This document shows positions 45,901-56,609 of a stretch of 64,000 bases of DNA, piece after piece. The notes beneath the pieces were generated by a model, which had not been told where the DNA came from, did not search any database, and was given only the letters and a program-made list of their open reading frames with translations. A program made the translations under genes and the position numbers. The stretch comes from Isoetes taiwanensis (taxonomy: Eukaryota; Streptophyta; Lycopodiopsida; Isoetales; Isoetaceae). Each line of letters begins with the position of its first letter. Position 1 is the stretch's first letter. Where the stretch lies: contig JAJEKV010000014.1 of assembly GCA_021234155.1 (NCBI GenBank), forward strand, positions 19,917,513 to 19,981,512, in the 5' to 3' direction.

Positions 45901-48900
45901 GACAAATATCATTACTGTCCTTACCCTGCAGATCGGTCTGGGTCTAGATCGGTCTGGGTATGATGCAATTGAATAATCTAACAAGAACTAAGCGCCATCG
46001 AGAACCCCAAATCTCTCAAACATTTTTTTGCATCAAGAACCCCAAATCTGTCAAATATTTTCTGCACAATATCTCCTGTGCCTTCGCTACTAACACAAGA
46101 GCCGCTGTCTAATGTGGAAAGACCAATTTTGGCCATTGCCTCATTTGGATCACCGAAAATAGGTTATAATATCTTGGCCGAAAAACCTCAGATCCACAGA
46201 TATGCAAACATCCTAGAAGAAAAATAAAATAAAATGCGACTCCTGCTTTTCTAATTCCGATCAATTTGCCAAAGGTCACAGACCTAACTCCAGTTCCAGC
46301 ATCTACACGAAAATTTTCAAACGAAACTAATGCCACATGGCATATAGAAACTCATGGCAAGATGCAATCTGGTAAAGTCGACCAACAGACCTAGGACACA
46401 ACTGCAGATCCAAACCCTAATGCTGCGCCCAAACTTCAAATCCTGTTGCCGCAAACATGACACAAACAGCAAATCCGAGCCAAGCCCTGTAAAAACACAG
46501 CCAAATCTTGAGAAATCACCCCCGGCACTGTACCTGTCAGATTTGCAAAGCTCCCAGTCTACGCCCTGTGCTTTCACAATTTTGTCAAATTGTCAAGACT
46601 CCCAGCCTAGCCCTGTGTTTGCACCATCCACAAGATTCCCAGTCCAGACGAATTTGCACCTTAAATCCGGCCCTTTACAACCGAGAAATGTACAAATCCC
46701 TTTGCAGTCAATTGATCTTGCAAGTAACCTTGCCAAGAAATGCACTCGAGTTTCACTGACCTAATCCACCCCAGATTTCTAGAGCATCTGTATCAAGATA
46801 TCTCGGAACATCTGTGTGTCAATTGAACAAGCCTTTGAGAGCTTAACTTTCAAGTCAAAAATCTCACTAAGAATTTTGAAGATCAACTGTGATCGACTTG
46901 CTAACCTCCCCCTTCAGATAGGCTCTGATACCATGATAGCCTGAGGATTTCCTGAAGGATGAAGGAAAGACAAGGACAGAAACGTAAGCACCTACTAGCT
47001 CCTAGAGTGAACCAACTAGAATGAGGTGTGACTATGGCTAATACATAGAGTGCCATGTCAGCAACAAAATGATGACTCAGCATGCACAGTCATCACCACA
47101 TGTGGAGTATGATAATGCTCTAACAATTATCAGGTCAGACTTTTTGAACTGTATGATTAAAATGCATAAGACACCATGCAACAGATGTTCTCCTTCAGAC
47201 CTGACTCTAGGTACTTGTTGAGGGCTTGCTTCTACTCCATGTATCATGTTGGGCTTTATTTACAGTTTCATCATCCACCCGTTTTTATGCGAGTTTCAGC
47301 TGCAAGAATGTATAAATTTTATGTTCACGACCTATACTGCAGCAAGCAATGAATTTAGTTAAAAATAATGGCTGTAAATATCTTGGGGACTAACAAGCAA
47401 GTTTATTCTGCTTTCATTGCAAGAGGCTAGTCAACATCAGTAGGTCTCTAAAAAGGTGTAAAGGGAGATGTAAAGATGCTGTAAATATAGAAACACACCA
47501 TATATGTTAACAATGTCAATAGGAAATGTTGTTGGTCCAATTTCACAGTATCTGCATTGTTTTCCATAGACGGAACGATACAAAGCATCTCCATCTGGCT
47601 TCCTAGTGGCAACCTTCCCACGGCCTCTGCTTTTGTTCTTCCATTTACGCATTTCTGAATTATGCTATGAACATAACAGGTATTATAAAAATCATTTGTT
47701 ATTTCAGGCAATCAATGCACTTGAACTTGGCATGGAAGCTTTGAAGGTTATTCAAACTCGTTTCTATGAAGACTTCCCTGCACATCCGAAAGAATCTCTC
47801 TACAATTTTTCCACTCCTTCTACAATGAAGCCTACACAGTGGAGCTGTATCATAAATCACAGCAAAGCTTTTTCTGCTATCGTCGTTGTTGGTCTGCTGT
47901 TACATTCTCCTTTACATGTTCTTTTAGACCCAGGTGGTGGTGTCAACCAAATTCCTGGAAAATGCACAATATCTGGAGATTGCCGGTCAGTTCCTTATTT
48001 CTGAATTGAATTCTATCCATTATTGCTAACCATAGTTGCTAATTTTTCAGGATAACACCCTTTTACGAGTATGTTCTGTACCCGGCATTTGCATTCAATA
48101 TTTGTCTTACTTTCAGATGTAGGTGAATTCATAGGAAGTTATTTCAAAACAAGTGTCGGTGGCTTTATCCTTCATAAAAAGCAACATATTTGGATGCTTA
48201 GCTTAGTCCCTGTTTTCTGCTGGCAAATTCCTTCTATGCTGATAGTGTTGCGGAGGTGATCAAGAAAATCAATTCATATGTCGATGAGATAAATAAGAAC
48301 ATTGATAAGTTGGATACTCGAGGTCCTGTTTCAAAATATGTCCTCCCAGGTAAAGGCGCTGGTGGTGAAGACCTGAAGGGAAGGCAAGAATCCAATCTCT
48401 TTTATTCAACAAAACCTTTAGGTTGTAATAGTTGTGTAATGGAGTAAATGGATGGCAGGATTGATATAGAATTTGAGGAGTCTTACAAGTCGGGAATAGC
48501 TTGCTCCCTAGATTCCGATGGATATCATGCCCTGTCCAAAGCAACTGAAGAGGTCCTCGGGTTTGCGGAACCCTATTCACTTACAGGATCTTTACCACTT
48601 GTTCACGAACTTCAGGTATCTCTTTTATCCCATTTCTAAAATAAATGTCTCATGCTAGTGATTCTGGTCCGTGAATGATGATATTTTAAATGTACAGCAT
48701 TTATCCCTTATATACAATGTCATCTGACCCATTGCAAAGTATTGTGTGAAGATAAGAGACAATAATAGTTTCTTTGGCCATAGACACTCTAATATGTATG
48801 CCCCTAAAAGGTATCACTAATCTATCCCGATTTTTGCCATTTGAATTTAGTTGTCAATATTTATATGTATACATCAGTGCAAAAGTATGAGAAATATCAG

Positions 48901-49573
48901 GCATGTAGATCAATATGGGCAATTGGGTTTTGTTCTATGCCATTGCAATCATTGGGTGCTAATCCCAAGTCTGTACTTTTTACCAATGGCCCATTTAGCT
49001 TTATATACAGAAACAGGCTGACAAGAAAGCTTTTCACATGAAAAAAAGGGTCAAGGAATTTATGGAGCTGTATGGGATATTAAATGGGAATAGGTTGGGC
49101 GAGTGCAAGTCCCACCAACCATGCCTTCAAACAAAAAAAAATAAAAATAAAATGGGAATAGCGTTTGCTTCCATTTATTAATATTTTAGCTGCTATGAAG
49201 GGCATTACAGTTCCATTTGTGATCTCTAAGTTTTAATGTTCAAACCTTTGTAGGTAGAAGGTTTTGATGTTCAAGCTGCTGGTTACGGTAAGGTCACTTT
49301 TGTTTTTCTTGTTGAAGAATGGATTCCCTCCATGCTTTATTTAAATTAGATAGTGGAGAATTGTAACATTGCTGCTGACTTTATTTGGTATAGTAAAGCT
49401 GAAAATCCCTTTCTATTTTGCGTTCTAAATCTTTTCAACTCATCATTGTTTACTTCGTCTCAGGTTTAATGAAGACATACCATGCAGAAAATGAGTATTG
49501 TTTATTGTCTGATTTTAAGCAAGGATTCCAAATCCTTCGAAACGTGATATTTTTGTTGGAGTCGCCAAAATGA
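42918..49573 (+). CDS. NAOD: Acetylornithine deacetylase, M20 family, ten exons
   Basis: Exons: 42918-43229, 43557-43801, 43922-44030, 47708-47846, 47928-47985, 48051-48068, 48246-48383, 48459-48615, 49254-49287, 49464-49573. They sum to 1,320 nt, a 439-aa protein plus TGA, the length of the plant family (AT4G17830). The M20 metal-site motifs are present: SHLDVV (His/Asp), RGTTDCLGH (bridging Asp), NEENSS (Glu pair), WIDVADKQ and LFHSGLSNQ (His). Other matches are FYEDFPAHP, TMKPTQW, GGGVNQIPG, RGPVSKYVLP and the end YHAENEYCLLSDF. The enzyme removes acetate from N-acetylornithine in arginine and ornithine metabolism. All junctions keep the frame; nine exon pairs use GT-AG except intron 7, which starts GC. 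Exon 6 has only 18 nt. Intron 3 holds an LTR element. The gene appears intact. Confidence 0.93.
44069..44073. repeat. Target-site duplication ATTAT, left
   Basis: ATTAT immediately precedes the LTR at 44074 and is repeated at 47126-47130 after the other LTR. Exact 5-bp duplication, typical of LTR-element integration. Confidence 0.85.
44074..44296 (-). repeat. 3' LTR of the TR-GAG element
   Basis: This 223-bp LTR is nearly identical to 46934-47125, apart from a few substitutions and a 31-bp tandem duplication (44137-44167 and 44168-44198) that the other LTR lacks. Confidence 0.9.
44297..44304 (-). promoter_or_regulatory. Polypurine tract
   Basis: AGGGGGGA on the minus strand directly abuts the start of the 3' LTR (TGTTAGAG). 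It would prime plus-strand DNA synthesis. Confidence 0.75.
44400..45139 (-). CDS. Unknown extension downstream of Gag in the TR-GAG element
   Basis: The first part (45139 to about 44880) is in the same frame as Gag, separated from it only by one stop codon (TCT TAG AGA, 45152-45154). It begins LLKLQLELPSQVMIG and includes EYRDEYDNKYHILGLEDL. It then continues after a frame change in 44927-44400 with AVEVPYINNFMDVAGL, PWMDIFAHVSEVQV and a basic end (YRGRKIWFKTKVK). I recognise no Pol domain in either part. Together with Gag it would form a protein of about 485 codons. Whether the stop is read through or is a mutation is not known. Confidence 0.45.
45152..45859 (-). CDS. Gag-like protein of the TR-GAG element
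   Basis: This 235-codon frame has an N-terminal segment LNGQNYEEWRFHMTWAL followed by DLWHVARG, the signature of plant copia Gag (UBN2/DUF4219 type), then a helical region. A lysine-rich tract (KKKKKKRQKKEKQ) is at about residues 130-142, followed by a Gln/Asp-rich end. No CCHC zinc knuckle is present, unlike most autonomous copia Gag proteins; the basic tract may replace it for RNA binding. The ATG at 45859 (second Met follows at once) is the first of the frame. Confidence 0.65.
   Translation of the reverse strand: MMIREGLYEIVAPLKDKFLNGQNYEEWRFHMTWALISQDLWHVARGHVSEITLDKDYLVSKFIKLTIEYPFSLKIWQATFCSSQELWGYLRSEFGQDNQHKKKQQKSQIEQRYFEKSETETQVQGSLSKKKKKKRQKKEKQRESTLVKIYEEQNSADFLILPVANPADNDKNLFGPLGDMLAGIGNERLMKQRNIFSVFKGHTNLLQEQDDHQSIDQVLEDSDFVYRENQDTTNS
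46921..46933 (-). promoter_or_regulatory. Primer-binding site (initiator Met tRNA type)
   Basis: The minus strand reads TGGTATCAGAGCC starting directly next to the 5' LTR (46934). This is the classical plant copia primer site. Confidence 0.85.
46934..47125 (-). repeat. 5' LTR of the TR-GAG element
   Basis: This 192-bp LTR contains one copy of the 31-bp unit that is doubled in the other LTR, which suggests that the duplication arose after or during insertion. It is followed by ATTAT (47126-47130). Confidence 0.9.
48051..48068 (+). other. NAOD: 18-nt micro-exon of the acetylornithine deacetylase gene
   Basis: Between TTTTTCAG and GTATGT lie 18 nt, encoding the end of an Arg codon, ITPFY and two bases of Asp. 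Only by including it does the protein read ...SGDCR-ITPFYD-VAEVI..., as in the family. An exon of this size needs special recognition by the spliceosome. Confidence 0.75.
48384..48458 (+). other. NAOD: Probable GC-AG intron (75 nt)
   Basis: The donor is AAGGGAAG|GCAAGA and the acceptor GGATGGCAG|G. Splicing joins DLKG-R-IDIEFEES in frame, as the family requires. The alternative GT at 48350 (CCCAG|GTAAAG) would delete the GKGAGGEDLKG segment and change the phase. GC donors with strong AG|GCAAG context are a known minority class. Confidence 0.65.
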
Positions 49574-52192
49574 TTCCCAAAATAAATGGGAGACTCCAAG
49601 ATTCTCCAAAATAACATTAGGATTCTCCATCCACACTACTAAAAATAAATGCCCGCCCAGGTTTTATGTGGGGCGCCACCCTATACATGTGAGTCAATAG
49701 ATATATCTTTTCCATGTAGTGTTTTATTATTTCTTAAAGCCTACCATGTTGCTATGGTTCCGGAATTTGGTGCATTTCTTTAAGAGATCCAGACCTGCTT
49801 GATGAAGCCTCTCAGCCACAAGAAAGGTCATGTTTACATAGGCTGCTCATAGTCTAGTCGTCAAGTTTAGGAAAGCCTAGAACTAGAAGCATAGAAATCA
49901 TTCTACAAGATCTTAGATACTAAAGTACGAAAGCAAACATGATGAAGAGGATAGAAGGAGAATAATTTGGGATATGAGAGGGGGAATAGAGAAACTCCAA
50001 AATGAACAATGTTTTATTTATGTCTTGAGACCGTCACGTTTATATGACCTTAGGGCAAGATTCCATATGCGGTAGTGGAAGTATCCTGTAAAAACTCAAT
50101 TTCTGCTCTCTATTTTTGAGCACATAACTTTGGTGATTCCACGAAGTGGCACCGTAGTTAGCAAATTTTGTATGTTTCATAGATCTACGACGATCGTGGT
50201 CGAAATCTTGCAGCAGCTAGTTAACTATTTTGAAAAGGCCGGGGGACATTCCTTATCATTTAAATTGAAAACTTGGAAGTTAAGCGGCAGTGTTCCAGAG
50301 TGTTTTAGTTTCAAAGCGAGCGTCTTAGTAATTGCCAGCACCACACCAGTTAGGGGAATCAGAGAGCAAAGGTGCCAGTTAAGGCGTGCCATAATAGGAT
50401 TGGGTTTCAGCAAAGTGGCAGGCCCTTAACTCCTTTAGTCGAATCTGGCCCTTAATTGGCAGGCCCTCAGCACTTTTTAGATCCCAACCATTGGATCTAG
50501 AATGGTGATTGAGGGTAACGTGCTGGTCATAGTTTACCAGGTAGACGACTTGTTTTAGCCCTCAGCACTTTTTAGATCCCAACCATTGGATCTAGAATGG
50601 TGATTGAGGGTAACGTGCTGGTCATAGTTTACCAGGTAGACGACTTGTTTTATCATGATAAGCAGGCATGAGGCTCAAGAACAGGGCCAAAACAAACGGG
50701 GATCAAGGACAAGGGTTTATCTGCTGGAATAGGGCTTCTCATCACCTTCCCGCCTTCCAAAAACTGCCAAAATGGGGCTTTAGATCTCCCCAAAATTACA
50801 TCCAAGTCTGGCGCCATAAGGGTGTGGTCACATGTACATGTGAATATGAAGAGATAGACGTCAAAATATAAAAAATTAGGGGTCACATGATGCTTTTTGA
50901 CATGAAGGGCTGAAGGAGTTCAGGTTGACATGAACCCTTTTAGATTCACCCGTCCAATTTTTAGAAGTTTTTTTTGAACGGTTAATGACGTTTTGACGTG
51001 GCATTTCTTCTTGAGATGAGCATGTGACCCCGACCTTTTATAAACGTTCAAGTCAACATGGAACGAGATCACGTCAACATGCTCATGTGACCCCACCCTA
51101 AGAAGAACCTTTCGATTAAACATGTTGATACAGTCTCAGCTGTTGCTTTTGGCATTCATTTTTACTCTGCCTTCTGGAATAAATCCATACAACGCTAGCG
51201 AATTTCCGACCCCAATTATGTCAAATTTGTCCAAATGACGTCACACATTTCATGGCAGTTGCAAAACTGCTTTCCAAACTCGAACATCAAAGTTTGGGAG
51301 AGATCGAGATCTTCTCAAATACCGACAAACTATTCCTGAACATATATAAAATTCTAGTCATAAAAAGTCCAAGTCAAGTCCAAATGGGCGAATGTAAATT
51401 CACCAAATTCTCTACATGGATGCCAGCTGGACACTTTTTTTTTAGCGCAACAGCTCAACCCTGGGTGTCACCTTATCTGAAAGCCTAGGCTATCCACGTG
51501 TCCAAAAAATGACATGGAAAAACTCCACGTGGATGCTAGCTAGACACCCTTTTTTTTTTTTGGGCGTCTTTGCCCTTTTCTGTGATCTGTTTCTCTCAGA
51601 TCATTCTGCAATCTGTTTTCTATAATGGAGCATTGCATTTACAGATCGGCACATCCCGGGCTTTGAGTCTTCCATACATTCATCCAAATTCTTGCAAAGG
51701 AATGGCATCAGATTGTTCCATTTTGGCATAAGAGAAGCGGGAGTCCTCTGTGGAGATGCCCAAGGACATGGCTAGGGAAGCTTTATAAAAGTACTGCTGG
51801 ATTGCGACCTTAGGAACAAATGGAAAACAATGTGGAAAGCTGGAAACAAAAAGAAGAAAGAAAAGCTAAAGTATTAACGTACGCACAGAAGTATACCTAG
51901 AAAGAGCAAAACAAACAGAATCTAGAAAAAACAGTAAAAAGCTGGAAACAAAAAGAAAAGGCTAAAGCATAAACCTACATGCAGATCTATACCTTGATAC
52001 AAACATAAACTAGAAACAGTAGAAAAAACTTGAAAGCAGTAGAAAACTAGAAACAAGAAGAAGGAGAGAACGCTAAAAGAAAAGGCCGATGAGAATGAAC
52101 AGGAAGACAATGACAATATAGAGAGAAACAAAGAATATTCAGGTTGCACGACAAATGAAAATTCTGGTAAGATGGGCATTGGATAATCTTAT
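49574..52192. other. No supported gene; repeats
   Basis: I see nothing coding. The 95-bp tandem repeat (50463-50652) is listed separately. Near 51410-51560 the sequence GGATGCCAGCTGGACAC-T-run recurs as GGATGCTAGCTAGACAC-T-run, around a GCTATCCACGTGTCC stretch that resembles 10077-10140. Confidence 0.45.
50463..50652. repeat. 95-bp tandem repeat, two copies
   Basis: 50463-50557 and 50558-50652 appear identical, beginning GCCCTCAGCAC and ending GACTTGTTTTA. Very recent duplication, or an assembly effect. Confidence 0.9.
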
Positions 52193-52480
52193 CGAACCAA
52201 TTCATTTATCTCTGCCCAGTAGATAATATGGCAGTGCAGTTACATTTTATTAAAAGGGAGGGAGATCATCTTAAGTGGGCAGTCTATTGGGTTGCTTTTG
52301 AATACCAAACCTTTCACAATAAACATTTTGGCGGACCGAACCAGCTCATTTATCTCTGCCCGACAGATAATGTGGCAGTGCAGTTACATTTTATTAAAAA
52401 GAAGGGAGATCACCTTAAGTGGGCAACCCATTGGGTTGCTTTTGAATACCAAACCTTTCACAGCAAACACTTTGGTGGAC
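52193..52480. repeat. 144-bp tandem repeat, two copies
   Basis: 52193-52336 and 52337-52480 are diverged copies of the same 144-bp unit, beginning CGAACCA and ending GG-GGAC. The unit length is a multiple of three, so an open frame on the plus strand runs through both. Confidence 0.85.
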
Positions 52481-52575
52481 TTCGACTTGGAAGAGCTGAC
52501 GCATTGTGTGTTTGCGATAAACAACCTGGAATGCCATCCAAGCTGTTGCAAATTTTTGCGAGAATGATGGAATGA
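52228..52575 (+). CDS. Unrecognised repeat-containing open frame, 115 aa
   Basis: The frame covers most of both 144-bp units, giving two similar peptide repeats (VQLHFIKREGDHLKWA; VQLHFIKKKGDHLKWA, each followed by WVAFEYQTFH-KHFGG). A second frame (52292-52567) is also open. No domain is recognised. Several differences between the units are conservative in protein terms (R/K, N/S), but being open in two frames weakens the case. Confidence 0.25.
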   Translation: MAVQLHFIKREGDHLKWAVYWVAFEYQTFHNKHFGGPNQLIYLCPTDNVAVQLHFIKKKGDHLKWATHWVAFEYQTFHSKHFGGLRLGRADALCVCDKQPGMPSKLLQIFARMME

Positions 52576-53930
52576 GCTGTATTTTCATATGATCTTGAAA
52601 TAAAGAGGCTGCAAAATAAATTTGGTAGAGTCTACAATTTGTACAAGTTAAAGGACATGCCAATAAATCATCAATTTCCATGACAATTTAAGCATGAATT
52701 GCTAGAAAAAACATGTGTAGTTCAATGATTCATGTCGCATACTTCCAAATTCATGTGTAGTTGGGACAGTCAATCGACTGCAAATGCGAGCTTATATACG
52801 ACACCATGTCAATACATACTAATTGGGAGAGTCAATCTATTGCAAATGCATATGTGCAACGAGTATTAAGTACCCAATTCCATCCTCACCTTCTATGTCA
52901 GGTTGCAAGATCCAAGCTTTTCTCCATGTCAAAGGATATGCCCCAATCGAAAAGCATCACTAGTCTACGAAAATTGTACACGAGTGTTAAAGACCATATA
53001 TCTACGACCACCTTTCACAGACTAATTAGGAACACTTATAGCATGACGCTCAAACCAGTGGCCATGCCAGATGGCTAAAAATTGCAGCATCATGATTAAC
53101 TTAAGGTACTGTGGAGCACAGCAAAAGCATCATGTTGTCCTTAGAAACGTCCAACTTCTTTTGCTTTGGGAAACCATGCACTGGGGCATCTTGAGAATTC
53201 TTCAAATCTTATGAAGAGGCATCAGCCTCCATACTTTGTTCAGTTGCCTATTTAAAACATGGCGTGCCAGCCCTAGAAAATGATGTGGTTGGGACTCTCG
53301 AAAAATCTATAACCAAAATCACGTAATCAATCACTGCCACCTTGAAGATATTATATGTAAATGCAATCTTATTTTGTTTCCCAGTTACTTACCTTGAAGA
53401 TACATGGACACTGCAGCTGATGGTGTTTTGGGATGGAACACACCAGAGCCCGAGTTATTGCTGTTGCTGCCATCAATGACAGTTATATGGCAATCCTCTG
53501 ACGACACAAGGACTGCAGAAGTCTTACTTATGGGACTTCGCCATGGGGAATGTGGTGATGTTGAAGTGAATAAACTCTCATTAAGGCTTGCAGCAACAAA
53601 TCAATCATATATGATGATGTAACATTAAAGCAAGCCACTTGAAAAGAGAGAGAGATTGATTCCAGATGTGTTATGAAGAAAAAAGGCAGGCTTGGCAATC
53701 AAATATAATGAACATTCAAAGATATTTCAAAATGCATATCTATCCAGTCTCATCACCAGAAATAATGTACGATGCTTTGCTTGCAATAGAGATGCATTGA
53801 ACTGCAGCCTTGTGAACATCTAAGACACAAAAATGCTAAAAACCAGCAGGAACTGAGATCACTGCCAACCATGCTGCTATATGAAGATATGCATCAAGTA
53901 TACTCAGGACAAAACTATGCATTTGATCAT
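52576..53930. other. No supported gene
   Basis: Short open frames only (for example 53404-53622), with no recognisable motif. Confidence 0.45.
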
Positions 53931-55492
53931 TGATGAACTTGTATGCACCATATACATGCACGGATAAAAGTGCAAGGCATCGACCGTCCCTCATCTAGGC
54001 AATTCTAAGATGTCCTATAGATCAAATCGGCCCAATTCTTCTGAATTGGCTATGCCATATAATCAGCTGAGCAATAGGGGCAAGATAAGTCATGGTTTCC
54101 AGCAACTCTGTTGCTTATAGTTAAAAAGGGTAAATTTGCCAACAATCTTACATAGCTATAGCTTACTCTGAGCTTCCAATTCTATGGTCGCTTAAGAGGA
54201 TTCGGTTTGCTTGCATATAAATGCCTTTGAATGCATCCTGGTGGATTTGACTTCCTTTCAGAGGAAGGAACTCGAAGACGCTATCGATTGGTTGCAAAGG
54301 AAGCAATTCGCTCGATTAGAGGAACTCTTTGAACGACGAAGAAGAGACGATGGAGAATGAACGACCCAGATCAGTGCCTGGGTGACATGAATATTTTTAA
54401 AGTACCGCTGTGTAGGAATTATAATAGGTGCCTTGGCTTTCTAGAAAAAATTGTCTGATATGTAAAACACATGGTAAAATCGTGGGTTCAACTCGCCGGT
54501 TTACCGGCCGAAAACCCTGAAATCCGGCTAGCTACCAAACGTGAATCGGCGTTTGGCGGAAATTCCGGCCTTGTTTTCTGGCTGTGATTCTTGCTCCAAT
54601 CTGCTTCAATCTTGCTTCAATCTGCCTTTAGCATGCATGAAGCAATATTGATCGGCGGATTGAAGCATGTGTCAAAGCAGATTGAAGCAAGATTGAAGCA
54701 GATTGGAGCAAGAATCACGGCCAAAAAACAAGGCCGGAATTTCTGCCAAATGCCAGTTCATGTTTGGTAGCCGGGCAGATCTCAGGATTTTTCGGCCGGT
54801 AAACCGGCAGATGGCGGCGCCGTTCACAGCTAACACTGCTCCCGGCAACACCGCCTTCCGGTTTACCGGTCGGGAACCCCTCAATCCGACCGTTTACCTA
54901 GCACATATGGGAGTTGAACCCACAATTTTACCATGTGTTTTACATATCAGACAAATTTTTCTAGAAAGCCAAAGCATCTATTATAATTCCTATACAACGG
55001 TGCTTTAAAAATATTCCTGTCACCCAGGCACTGATCTGGGCCGTTCATTCTCCATTGTCTCTTCTTCGTCGTTCAATGGGTTTCTATAATCGAGCGAATT
55101 GCTTCCTTTGCAACCAATCGACAGCGTCTTCGAGTTCCTTCCTCCGAAAGGAAGCCAAATCCACCAGGATGCATTTGAAGGCATTTATATGCAAGAAAAC
55201 CGAATCCTCTTAAGCGACAGTAGAATTGGAAGCTCGGAGTAAGCTATAGCTATGTAAGATTGTTGACATTTTTTTTTTTTTTTTTTTTTTAACTATAAGC
55301 AATAGAGGTGCTGGAAACCATGATTTATCTTGCCCCTATTGCTCAGCTGATTATATGGCATAGCCAATTCAGAAGAATTGGGCTGATTTGATCTATAGGA
55401 CATCTTAGAATTGCCTAGATGAGGGACTATCGATGCCTTGCACTTTTATCCGTGCATGTATATGGTGCATACAAGTTCACCAATGATCAAAT
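53931..55492. repeat. Large inverted repeat (foldback), arms about 0.7-0.8 kb, loop 51 nt
   Basis: Left arm 53931-54625 and right arm 54677-55492 are reverse complements over nearly their whole length. The outer ends are ATTTGATCATTG / CAATGATCAAAT; the inner ends are CAATCTTGCTTCAATCTGC and its complement. The right arm has two extra pieces: a T-run of about 22 bp (55268-55290) and about 100 bp of GC-rich sequence near 54805-54905. Each arm also contains a short TTTACCGG / CCGGTAAA palindrome. Inside the left arm a plus-strand reading ELEDAIDWLQRKQFARLEELF ends at a TGA; it is suggestive of coding origin but I do not recognise it. Transcripts would form long double-stranded RNA. Confidence 0.88.
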
Positions 55493-55769
55493 TTGAAGGT
55501 TTGTTCGTGACAAGTGTGACAATTTAGGTAATTCAGGTACCCTTTTTGAGGGGTTGATTGACATAGCTTCTATGCAAAAATATTTAATATGGTAAAAGCA
55601 TGAAAGGGTGTCTATAAATGTAGCCCTTTTTGTACATATACATATGTACCGAATGCACATTTTTGGAATAACTGTCATCATGACCCGCTAGTAACTGCCA
55701 TGATTAATGGCTATCCACTACTCTGAAACCGCAATTATTGGATTTTGAAATTCTTTTGCAAATTCTTTC

Positions 55770-56600
55770 TTGGTTTGCCTCTCGTTCACTATCCCGCCCC
55801 TGCCTTCTCTGCTTGAATTCCGATCACGAATTCTTCATCTAGCTATGGCCCCAAAACGCCCCCAGATGAGTGCTTGCTCATCACCACAGCCCAAGCAAGA
55901 AGCCAGTGCTTCCGGCAGTGGAATTTTACCTCCGAGGAGTTTACGTTTGGGTTCTGAAGTGATCCAAGCCAAAGACCTCCGTGATAAACATGCAGAGGCC
56001 CACATACCCAACCTAGAGATGGTTATGAAGCGAGGTATGGGGTGAAGCTCAAAAAGCAGGACGAGGATTCAAGGAAGGGAGAATCCGAACGCATGGAAAG
56101 ATGATTTTTTCAAATATTATGAATTGGTTTATGGCAAGAAACAGGTTACAAACCATTATATTTCTACCTATTTTGCCAGAGCATTTGCTCTTCACTTGAA
56201 GGGACGGCTTGTTGATTGGATGGACGTGGCTAGGACCGCCAAAGATCTTGCCAAAACCCTCATTTCGGGACGTTCTGAGAGGACCCTACAATGGGTAAAT
56301 CCTCAACTATCAAACAAGACATCGTATTGCGTGAGAATATTAGAGCCCCCGGGTTATTCTAGATCAGATGTTGACACAATAAAGCAGATTACTTAAGCAT
56401 GGGTTGGAGGAGAAAACTAACCTATTGAATGAAGTAGAAGCTTTGGAAGAAAAAAAAGGAGGGATGCATTGAAGGTCATCGGTCGGATTGAGGGTAGAAA
56501 GGATATGCTATCCGAAGATCTGCAGCAGACTGCCGAGGAAAATAGATGAGACAAAAACAGAATTTGACAAATTGTCCCGGGATCCCGCTGGAAATCAAGT
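55770..56600 (+). pseudogene. N-terminal part of composite gene, frameshifted
   Basis: Open frames 55770-56045 (FRSRILHLAMAPKRPQMS, IQAKDLRDKHAEAHIPNLEM) and 56124-56396 (KKQVTNHYISTYFARAFALH, LVDWMDVARTAKDL) are linked through a shifted stretch reading AWKDDFFKYYELVYGKKQ. The pieces are contiguous and in plausible order, so one coding region with frame breaks is likely. I recognise no domain. It lies upstream of a coiled-coil/RING-like piece and may belong to the gene that continues to 62295. Confidence 0.35.
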
Positions 56601-56609
56601 TATCTTTGA

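Larger units (their letters stand above)
44074..47125 (-). mobile_element. Non-autonomous copia-type LTR element carrying only Gag (TR-GAG type)
   Basis: A 3,052-bp element has direct terminal repeats at 44074-44296 and 46934-47125, termini TG/CA, and the 5-bp duplication ATTAT on both sides. On the minus strand a primer site TGGTATCAGAGCC (46933-46921), complementary to initiator-Met tRNA as in plant copia elements, directly follows the 5' LTR. A polypurine tract AGGGGGGA (44304-44297) directly precedes the 3' LTR. The interior encodes a Gag-like protein and an unknown extension but no protease, integrase, RT or RNase H. This matches the TR-GAG class of plant elements. It sits in intron 3 of the acetylornithine deacetylase gene, in antisense orientation. 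The very similar LTRs indicate recent insertion. Confidence 0.85.

Noticed and set aside
48350-48458. GT donor at 48350 for intron 7 of acetylornithine deacetylase
   Set aside because: Using it removes a segment aligned with the family and gives the wrong phase with the exon starting at 48459; the GC donor at 48384 restores both.
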